NCBI GenBank assembly: GCA_017507285.1 | Contig: JAFWBF010000143.1 | Coordinates: 1-7,604 of the forward strand | DNA length: 7,604 bases | Direction: 5' to 3' | Source of the DNA: Bacteroidales bacterium | GTDB lineage: Bacteria; Bacteroidota; Bacteroidia; Bacteroidales; P3 | In this document: positions 1-6,700 of the stretch, in pieces | Numbering within the stretch: position 1 is the first letter of the stretch | How the letters are laid out: each line of letters begins with the position of its first letter | The notes under the pieces: generated by a model | Databases searched by the model: none | What the model was told of the DNA's origin: nothing | Seen by the model: the letters and a program-made list of their open reading frames with translations, nothing else | Made by a program: the position numbers and the translations under genes

Positions 1-1464
1 CGTTAGTTTAGATAATGATTTCTCGTCGATACTATCGGATATTATCTGTCGGAGGTGGTATGGACGTATAAGTTTCACAACGTCTTCCTTGGCTATAATG
101 CCCTTTTCGTACAGTGCAATGCTTGACAATAGTGTCGAGCGTCCTGTAAGCTCCGACATATTTAGTTGCAATACGGCAAAGAGGCTGGCACGATCGGGCA
201 CTGTTTCTACAGCAAACTCGATAGTTACAGGTGACTTGAAACGGCTTTCCAGTTTGGCAAGCAGTGGATCGAAGTGGTAGATGGCAGGGAATTTGGTTTT
301 AATCTCGCTGCGGTCGAAGTATTCGGTATCTTCCGACGATATGTAACCGGTCATTATTTCTTCGCCAAATATATTTTTATAGCTTTCTATCTGAGTGCCC
401 AGTCCTGTACGGCTATGACGACTGTGCATTACGCCGGGATAGGAATCGTCGTTGCCTACTGTCCAAACCATCTTGTGGAGTATAAACGAGGGGTAGGCAT
501 GCTTGCCTTGCATAAAGGTAAGTATGGAGTCTTGGTTCTCGACATAAAAGTCGCGTACATAGTTCATAAAGGTCTTTACCTGGTACATGGCATCGCTCAG
601 CAGTCGCTTGCCGGTTGGGGTTTGCTGTATCTCGCTCTCCATACGTGCTATCTTTTCGCGTTGAAGATGTATAGGCAAAGTGTTGTTGTCGCTCTGGTGT
701 TCTTCTTTTAGCGAAAGCATATCGAATATGTTTTGCAATGTGCTTAGGTATATTCGGTTTGCCATGTTTTCGGGGTACTTCTTAAGTAAACCCACATAAG
801 CATTTTGGGTTACACCAATATTGAGCAATGTGGGCATAAGTCCGGGTATGTATTGTGGCATGGCGGTGCGTATGGCAAATACCAACGGGTTGTCGTCGGA
901 ACCCAATTTGCTGAAGGTCATAATCTCGAGGTTCTCGATGGCCGTTTCGATAAGGCTGTTCCAATATGGGTTGTGAAAACTCTGCGAACTGAGTATACAA
1001 AAATCGGGCACAGAATAGCACTGCTGCGTAAGTTCCAATAGCATACGCCCTTTGTAGCTTATGTCGAACACCGAAAACTCCTGCTCGGCTGTGGGGGTTA
1101 CTATCTCTATGTCGTTTTGCAAAGGGTGTTCGGCCACATACTTTTTGCATTCGTCGTACATTTTGTTTCGCAACTGTTCAAGTTCTTCTTTCACGCAGCT
1201 GTCGCCTTTTTCTTCGCGGATAAGTAACGAAAGGAAATGTTTGCTTTTTTCGTGGGTGTTCTTTAAAAGATAAAATATGTCGTACCATCGAGGAGCAATC
1301 TCATGCTTGGTGTCGTCGCCATCAAGGGTGTATATTACAGTGCCGGGTTTGTTGCCCTCGCGTTCGTTTTGTTTTTCAAATATATCACGCCCGCATTCGG
1401 CATACAGCTTTACCATAAAGTAGTTGGGATAGCTGGCACGGATAAGAAATTTGCTTATATTCAT
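1..1464 (-). CDS. Divergent PPDK-like (PEP/pyruvate-binding) protein, N-terminal part
   Basis: An uninterrupted minus-strand frame gives 488 residues from an ATG at 1464 and runs off the left edge, so the C-terminus is missing. Residues 129-488 follow the ATP-grasp nucleotide-binding region of pyruvate phosphate dikinase. SYKGRMLLEL (136-145) matches the GGKGANLAEM loop. VPDFCILSS (152-160) matches VPPGFTITT. DDNPLVFAIRTAMPQYIPGL (190-209) matches the NPLLVSVRSGA..MPGMMDT motif. PGVMHSRHSRTG (343-354) and IEF...LFAVLQ (415-433) match later PPDK segments. Lys138, Arg199, Glu416 and Gln433 sit where PPDK has ATP-binding residues. By the same hand alignment Thr414 replaces an expected Asp and Asn435 replaces the Arg of LQTR. 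About 130 N-terminal residues have no PPDK counterpart that I recognise. The phosphohistidine and PEP-binding domains would lie beyond the window, so catalysis cannot be judged. The leader is A-rich without a Shine-Dalgarno sequence; the frame stays open upstream to about 1605 but has no ATG there. The superfamily call is fairly sure; the exact reaction is not. Confidence 0.75.
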   Translation of the reverse strand, partial: MNISKFLIRASYPNYFMVKLYAECGRDIFEKQNEREGNKPGTVIYTLDGDDTKHEIAPRWYDIFYLLKNTHEKSKHFLSLLIREEKGDSCVKEELEQLRNKMYDECKKYVAEHPLQNDIEIVTPTAEQEFSVFDISYKGRMLLELTQQCYSVPDFCILSSQSFHNPYWNSLIETAIENLEIMTFSKLGSDDNPLVFAIRTAMPQYIPGLMPTLLNIGVTQNAYVGLLKKYPENMANRIYLSTLQNIFDMLSLKEEHQSDNNTLPIHLQREKIARMESEIQQTPTGKRLLSDAMYQVKTFMNYVRDFYVENQDSILTFMQGKHAYPSFILHKMVWTVGNDDSYPGVMHSRHSRTGLGTQIESYKNIFGEEIMTGYISSEDTEYFDRSEIKTKFPAIYHFDPLLAKLESRFKSPVTIEFAVETVPDRASLFAVLQLNMSELTGRSTLLSSIALYEKGIIAKEDVVKLIRPYHLRQIISDSIDEKSLSKLT

Positions 1465-1689
1465 AGTTGTTATGTATTTTCGTTTGATACAATAGACAAC
1501 GGCAAATGTTTTATTTTGTTGCCCACAGTGACGGATTATGTATCGACAATATTTTGCGGAATACCCGCCTCGGAATGCGAAAAAACGCAAAGCGTGCAAA
1601 TGTTCTTATCGAAGCAGAAAGACTCGGCCCCGAATATAGAATTTAAGAATTTTTATATGTCAAAAAACAGCCTTTATAGAGGTATTTGC

Positions 1690-1800
1690 TGACCATTCGA
1701 GTGTCAATTTCTTGACATTCGAATGTCAGCAGCTTGAGACTCGAGTGTCAGCGTCTTGACACTCGAATCTCAAGACGCTGACACTCGAGTCTCAAGAAGA
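1690..1800. repeat. Array of five 16-bp palindromes with 22-bp period
   Basis: Five copies of a palindrome related to TGACACTCGAGTGTCA start at 1690, 1713, 1735, 1757 and 1779. Starts are 22 bp apart except the first step, where unit 1 has one extra base. Six-base spacers separate them. Unit 2, TGACATTCGAATGTCA, is a perfect palindrome with matched changes in both arms. Units 3 and 5 are exact reverse complements of each other, and so are the spacers on either side of unit 4 (GCGTCT and AGACGC). As a result 1735-1794 is a 60-bp inverted repeat centred at 1764/1765 with only two mismatched pairs of thirty. It could be a multi-site operator, a structured leader RNA or a mobile intergenic repeat; the sequence does not decide. 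Confidence 0.9.
1735..1794. repeat. 60-bp near-perfect inverted repeat (units 3-5)
   Basis: Positions 1735-1756 are the exact reverse complement of 1773-1794 (22 bp). The inner 16 bases also pair except 1760/1769 and 1762/1767. This could extrude as a cruciform or, if transcribed, form a long stem. No T-run follows on either strand, so it does not look like a conventional intrinsic terminator. Confidence 0.9.
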
Positions 1801-1894
1801 CAAAAATACAATGCCTGAAAATCAATCTTTTACAATCAAGAAAAATAACTTCGAAACATTGTTCTTCAGAAATCGTAAGTTTAAACATTATTAA

Positions 1895-1984
1895 CTAATT
1901 GGAAACTCCAAATTCCGGCTTTTTTAAAGGAAAACGATTCGTCAAACCGATAACGGCATACAAGGCCGCAGACAAGTTCGGCAT
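1895..1984 (-). other. Tiny 29-codon frame, possible dispersed intergenic sequence
   Basis: A minus-strand ATG at 1984 opens a 29-residue frame that begins MPNLSAALYAVIGLTNRF and ends with TAG at 1895-1897. There is no ribosome binding site or neighbour to support translation. The peptide's flavour (AVIGLTNRFPLKK) reminds me of short spurious peptides annotated between genes in Bacteroidota, which would make it a repeated DNA element rather than a gene. That is an impression from memory, not a demonstrated match. Confidence 0.25.
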
Positions 1985-1995
1985 CAATGGATTTT

Positions 1996-2035
1996 TTTGA
2001 AGTTGCCTATCTCTATTTTTGCCCGGCGGTATAAT
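1996..2035 (+). promoter_or_regulatory. Candidate promoter for the beta-CASP ribonuclease gene
   Basis: TATTTTTG at 2014-2021 matches the Bacteroidota -7 consensus TAnnTTTG, and TTTG at 1996-1999 could serve as the -33 box. The gap of 14 bases between them is shorter than usual, which weakens the call. A perfect TATAAT lies at 2030-2035, with TTGCCT at 2003-2008 too far upstream (21 bases) to be a standard -35 partner. Either would give a leader of roughly 55-70 bases. Confidence 0.3.
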
Positions 2036-2098
2036 ATTTTTTTCTGCGGTGCGTTAATCCACAAAATTTATTGATAGTCTATAACACAAATACATTAT

Positions 2099-3508
2099 AT
2101 GAATATACAATTTTTAGGAGCTGCCAAAGAAGTAACAGGCAGCAAACATTTGATTACAACCCGTCGTGGTTTGAAAATACTGCTAGACTGCGGTATGTAT
2201 CAAGGTAAAGGTTTGGAAACCGATAGCATGAACCGCGACTTGGGTTTCGACCCTTCGGAGATTGATTACATACTTCTTTCTCATGCCCATATCGACCATT
2301 CGGGTCTTATCCCCTACATCTATCGTTTGGGTTTCAGAGGTACGGTGCTTTGTACCCCTGCCACTCGCGACCTTTGTGCCATTATGCTTGCCGATGCCGG
2401 CAAAATACAAGAATCTGATACTCGTACCTTCAACAAGAAACGCCGTGCTGCCGACCCTACGGTGAAAGATGTGGAGCCTCTTTTTACATTGGCTGATGCT
2501 CAAGAATGTATGCAATGTTTTATAAGTGTACCTTATCACAAACCATTTAATATCGAAGGCGAGGTAACGATAGAGTTTTATGATGCCGGACATATATTGG
2601 GTAGTGCTGCAATATATATGCAGGTTCGCGAAGGAAGGCGAAACATCAAACTATGCTTCACCGGCGATATAGGCCGCTACTCGTCGCACATACTTAAAGA
2701 CCCCGAACCATTCCCTCAGGTGGATTATCTGATAATGGAGTCGACCTATGGCGACCGCACCCATTCCACCTTTGGCAATGCCGAACAAGACCTGCTGATG
2801 GCTACCCTCGACACCTGCACCAAAAAGAAAGGAAAGTTGATAATACCATCGTTTGCAATAGGACGTGCACAGGAAATAATATACGCTTTCAACTGTCTGA
2901 AAAATAAAAAGCTGTTGCCCGACATTGATGTCTTTGTGGATAGTCCGCTAAGCGTGTCGGCTACCAATATTATGCGTTTGCACACCGAATGTTTTAATGA
3001 TGACATTATCGAAGAGATGAAACAAGACCCCGACCCATTTGGGTTCGACAAGTTGCAGTACGTACAATCAATTGAAGCATCTAAAGCTTTGAACCAACGC
3101 AACAAAACATGTATTATCATCTCGGCATCGGGTATGATGGAGGCAGGACGTGTAAAACATCATTTGGCCAATAGTATTGACAATCCAAAAACCACAGTAT
3201 TGTGTGTAGGCTACTGTGCTCCCACTACTTTGGGTGCAAAAATAATGCGTGGCGACAAGAAGGTGTCTATCTTTGGTCGTCCAATCACCGTTCGTGCCGA
3301 CTTGCGCCGTATAGATGCCTACTCGGCTCATGGCGACTACGAAGAAATGATACAATACATCTCATGCCAAAACAAAAACAAACTGAAGAAGATATTCCTT
3401 GTTCATGGCGAAGAAGAAACACAAGCCAACTTCCAAAAGACTTTAAACGAACGAGGGTTCAAATCTGTAGAAATACCCGGCCGTTTGGATAGCATAGAAC
3501 TAAACTAG
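2099..3508 (+). CDS. MBL-fold beta-CASP ribonuclease (CPSF73/TTHA0252-like)
   Basis: This complete 469-residue protein belongs to the metallo-beta-lactamase/beta-CASP family of RNA-processing nucleases (COG1236 type). These cytosolic enzymes cut RNA using two zinc ions. The opening FLGAAKEVTGS (5-15) is the family's first strand. The zinc motif SHAHIDH (61-67) supplies His62, His64, Asp66 and His67; AGHILGS (163-169) supplies His165; FTGDIGR (187-193) supplies Asp190. Beta-CASP motif A is Glu214 in MESTYGDR, motif B is His411 in YSAHGDY, and motif C is His436 in FLVHGEEE. GYCAPTTLGAKI (371-382) is the usual strand between the two lobes. Every catalytic ligand is present and the length fits the compact bacterial/archaeal enzymes without KH or RNase J C-terminal domains. 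The ATG at 2099 directly precedes the conserved first strand; the AT-rich leader lacks a Shine-Dalgarno sequence, as is common in Bacteroidota. The gene stands alone, divergent from the PPDK-like gene and followed by its own terminator. Whether it is endo- or exonucleolytic, and its RNA target, cannot be read from sequence. Confidence 0.93.
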   Translation: MNIQFLGAAKEVTGSKHLITTRRGLKILLDCGMYQGKGLETDSMNRDLGFDPSEIDYILLSHAHIDHSGLIPYIYRLGFRGTVLCTPATRDLCAIMLADAGKIQESDTRTFNKKRRAADPTVKDVEPLFTLADAQECMQCFISVPYHKPFNIEGEVTIEFYDAGHILGSAAIYMQVREGRRNIKLCFTGDIGRYSSHILKDPEPFPQVDYLIMESTYGDRTHSTFGNAEQDLLMATLDTCTKKKGKLIIPSFAIGRAQEIIYAFNCLKNKKLLPDIDVFVDSPLSVSATNIMRLHTECFNDDIIEEMKQDPDPFGFDKLQYVQSIEASKALNQRNKTCIIISASGMMEAGRVKHHLANSIDNPKTTVLCVGYCAPTTLGAKIMRGDKKVSIFGRPITVRADLRRIDAYSAHGDYEEMIQYISCQNKNKLKKIFLVHGEEETQANFQKTLNERGFKSVEIPGRLDSIELN

Positions 3509-3532
3509 CACAGGGCTAACCCTCAAACATAT

Positions 3533-3577
3533 AATAGGCTACGCAGTAAAAAATAAGTTATTGCGTAGCCTATTTTG
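3533..3577 (+). terminator. Intrinsic terminator after the ribonuclease gene
   Basis: Positions 3533-3545 (AATAGGCTACGCA) pair perfectly with 3562-3574, and the stem extends four more pairs inward (one G-T) to a loop of about eight bases. The right arm runs into TTTTG. It lies 24 bases after the stop codon. The AT-rich outer pairs could also support weak termination from the other strand. Confidence 0.85.
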
Positions 3578-3698
3578 TATTGACACATATAGGACATATA
3601 CCTATTGCCATAAAACGAACGTTTGTTTTTTACACACCCGACTTTGCCATCTCACAAAGAAAGTATAGTTGCAACCATTACCCTTTCGGCTAGTGAAC
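3578..3698. other. Convergent intergenic spacer
   Basis: This 121-base AT-rich stretch lies between the two terminators. I see no gene or convincing promoter. A 5-bp inverted repeat (ATAGG at 3589, CCTAT at 3601) is too short to interpret. Confidence 0.6.
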
Positions 3699-3734
3699 AA
3701 AAAAAGGGTGCTACCCTATGGCAGCACCCTTTTT
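3699..3734 (-). terminator. Intrinsic terminator of the T9SS cargo gene
   Basis: Positions 3701-3712 (AAAAAGGGTGCT) pair perfectly with 3723-3734, a 12-bp stem with a 10-base loop. Read on the minus strand, the GC-rich part is followed by seven T residues (3705 down to 3699), the expected geometry for the gene that stops at 3756, 21 bases upstream of the hairpin. The T-run on the other strand (3730-3734) suggests it may also act as a backup for plus-strand transcription. Confidence 0.88.
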
Positions 3735-3755
3735 AATAACTGATTTGTAATTAAA

Positions 3756-6700
3756 CTATTTCACAATCAATTTGCGAGTTGTGTTGAAGTCATCATTATA
3801 AATATGTACGAAGTATGCACCCTTGGCCAAGTTGCTTACGTCGATGGTTTTTACCAACGAACCTTCGCAATTGATGGTTTCGGTTACAATCATACGTCCG
3901 TTCATATCAGCTAATACAAATTCTACCTTTCCGTTTACACCGTCAACCGTAATAATGGCTTCGCTGTTGGCAGGGTTAGGATAGATTTGTACTCTTACGT
4001 TGTCGGCCGAAGCTGTGTTGATACCCACAGTAGTGCGGAATTGGATCTTGTTGCTCCATGCGCTATATACACCTTCTTCACATACTGTACGTACATATAC
4101 ATCGTAAGTGAAGTCAGATTCCAAACCTTCGATGGTATAAGCAGGAGTATTTTCAACTACAACCTTGGTTCCGTTGGCTTCCGACACACCTTCCATACCG
4201 TAGGATATTTCCCACTTGGTTTGGCTAGCACCCGGAGTCCAATTGATAGTTGCGCTGTTGGCAGTAACGGCACTTGAAGTGATGTTGCTTACGCCTTCGC
4301 AAGTAGCAGTGCGGAATGTGAATGCATCCGACCATTCGCTGGTTACGTCAGCTTCAACGCTACAGTATGCTTTTACATAAACAGTGTATTCGGTGTTGGA
4401 ATACAAATCAGTCAAGTTTACAGAAGCAGTAGTTACATCTATAGTATCCCATGCACTAGCGTCAGCACCGTAACCGTAAGCTACTTTCCATGCTTCTTGG
4501 TTGTTCAAAGAATCTGTCCAAGCTATAGTAGCCGAAGTCAATTCAATATTGCTAGCAGAGAATCCCATAGGAGCCACGCAAGGAAGTTCGGTAGTAGTAG
4601 TGCTTATTAGAGCCCAAGCCGAAGTAGATACGGAGTCACATACTTGACGTACTTGGAAGTCATAGTCAGTTTCGGGTTGCAAACCTGTTACTGTAAAGGT
4701 ATTGGTATTGTTAGCTGCAATTTCAGAGCTCCAATCTGTTTCCGAAGTTTGCTTGTAAACTATTTCGTAGTTGCCTATATTAGCCCAAGAAAGATCGGCA
4801 GTTGTAGAACCCGGTTCAACAGTCAAACCAACAGGTTTAGGACATGCACCACCGCAAGATACAAACTTAACAGTGTTGCGATATTCGTAACGATTACCTG
4901 CAGGAAGGTTGGTTCTATCCATTACAGGGCTGTCTTGATATTTGTACAATGTCTTATACTCGCCTGCATTCTTGATAAATCCGAACTTATTCGCACTACT
5001 ATAATAAGTCTTAGTACTGTCAAATACTGCCAATACAAGATTGTCAACGCCATTATAAGTAAATGCTGTGTCGAATATAATTTCGAACCAATAGTCGGTA
5101 CCGCTATTGTTCCATTCAATATCACCGAAATATACTTGAGTTAACATACTGTCCGGTATCCACGATGTAGTAGTTGCAAACGAACTATCTGTAGTGTGAC
5201 CCAAGAATATTCTTACATTTTTACGAGTGATTGCTTCTGCAAATTTATATTGGAATGCAATAGAATTGATTTCTATTTCGGCACCACCACCTGTCAAAGT
5301 ATCAACTTCGCTAGGTAAGTATATTTGTTGGGTGTATGAGTAGTTGTAGTAAGTATGCATTGGTAGATATGCTCCTGTATATGTTGTGTCATTATAAACA
5401 GTGTAATCGAAAGCATCTTCACAAGCACGTGTCATTATCGACGAACCCCACCATTTAGCGGTATCCTCTGCTCCACATATACCTCTTACATAAATATCGT
5501 ATTTGGTAGCAGGAGTAAGGTTCATCAAAGTATGAGGATGAGATAAAGCTATCTCTGTAGTACCTGCACCTGTTCCCGGAGTAAATCCTTCTGGACCATA
5601 TTCTATTTCCCACGCTGTAGCAGTGCTAGGATCTGTCCAATCGATAATCGAATAGTCGGCACCTGTAATGCTATCGTCAATATTACGAACGTGAGGACAA
5701 GTAGGTATGTAGTCTACAGAAATGTCATCTATGTAAGGGTAGTTCGACATTTGAGGTGATACAAAAGCAATTCTTCCACCGGTTCCGGTGTAGCTATCCA
5801 TTGATATTTCGAATAGTTCCCATACATTAAGAGCAGCAGGAGTAACGGTATCAATAGGAGTGAATGTATTTATATTTGTAGGATCGTCTATCACACCTAC
5901 AACAATTAGATGCGAAGCAGTACTTTTTCTCATATAGAACGATACTTCCAACGAATCAATAGGAACTGTTATTTCGGGCAATGTAAGTATCGAATGGTAT
6001 GATGAACTTGCATACATATACATAGCTTTGGAACCAGTGTGGGCATACGATGTAGATACATAAGGATAAATAGTCCATTGACTCACATAGTTTGTATAAC
6101 GATCCCAACAACGATCCATTGTAGCGGTCGGACTTGAACTAGCTGTCCAAGTTTCGAAGCTTTCTGAGAATGGAATAGTATAAGGAGCACAAAGAGTATA
6201 GGTAGTTCTTGTAGCACCGTACAATGTTTCACTTCCACATATCGATGCTACACGTACATCATATTCGGTATTAGGAGTAAGGTTGTTGATAGTGTAGAAT
6301 GTATCAGTAGTTGATGCAACAGCCACTGTCCATGTTGTATCAGTAGTCAATTTGTATTCAACCTTCCACGAAGTTTCATTGTATCCTTGAGCCCAAATAG
6401 TCTTGATTGAATATGGAGTTAGATCAACAAGAGCCATATTAGGAGCAAGACATGTTACAGGAGTTTCATCATCACATGGACTTATAAATTTGATGTTGTT
6501 TCTGTAGTTCAAAGTATATCCATCACCATTCAAGGCCGACGGATTGGATGGCAAAATATCATCTCCATCTTGATATATAGTAAATGCCATACTTGAAGTA
6601 GTATTATGAGCAGTGAAATATGGCGAGCAATTGTAATATCCGGTATTGTCGTCAAAAGCTATTACGATGTTGCTTGTACCATTGTATTCAAATGCATCGT

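Larger units (their letters stand above)
1465..2098. other. Divergent intergenic region (634 bp)
   Basis: This gap separates two divergently transcribed genes and should hold both promoters. Positions 1465-1689 show nothing I can assign; no convincing TAnnTTTG element is near the minus-strand start. Positions 1690-1800 hold the palindrome array. Positions 1801-1894 are AT-rich and contain an octamer (1801-1808) that reads TATTTTTG on the minus strand, a possible but unsupported -7 element. Positions 1895-1984 hold a tiny minus-strand frame, and 1990-2098 is the AT-rich leader of the ribonuclease gene. Confidence 0.8.

Noticed and set aside
274..711. Plus-strand frame of 145 codons, and others at 89-280 and 805-1041
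   Set aside because: All lie opposite the PPDK-like coding frame, which is open throughout and carries the recognisable motifs.
1303..1692. Plus-strand frame of 129 codons
   Set aside because: Its first part lies antisense to the PPDK-like gene, whose frame has clear homology; the rest runs into non-coding sequence and the product resembles nothing.
1690..1800. CRISPR array
   Set aside because: The repeats are 16 bp palindromes with six-base spacers, two of which are reverse complements. CRISPR repeats and spacers are far longer, and no cas gene is present.
1899..2000. Plus-strand 33-codon fragment ending ITAYKAADKFGINGFF
   Set aside because: It has no ATG, no ribosome binding site and no family resemblance; it overlaps the minus-strand mini-frame and is probably chance.
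2183..3355. Minus-strand frames opposite the ribonuclease gene (2183-2593, 2746-3120, 3068-3355)
   Set aside because: They are antisense to a complete, motif-rich beta-CASP gene and show no domain features.
4644..5144. Plus-strand frame of 166 codons
   Set aside because: It is antisense to the Fn3/beta-module region of the T9SS protein and has no recognisable features.
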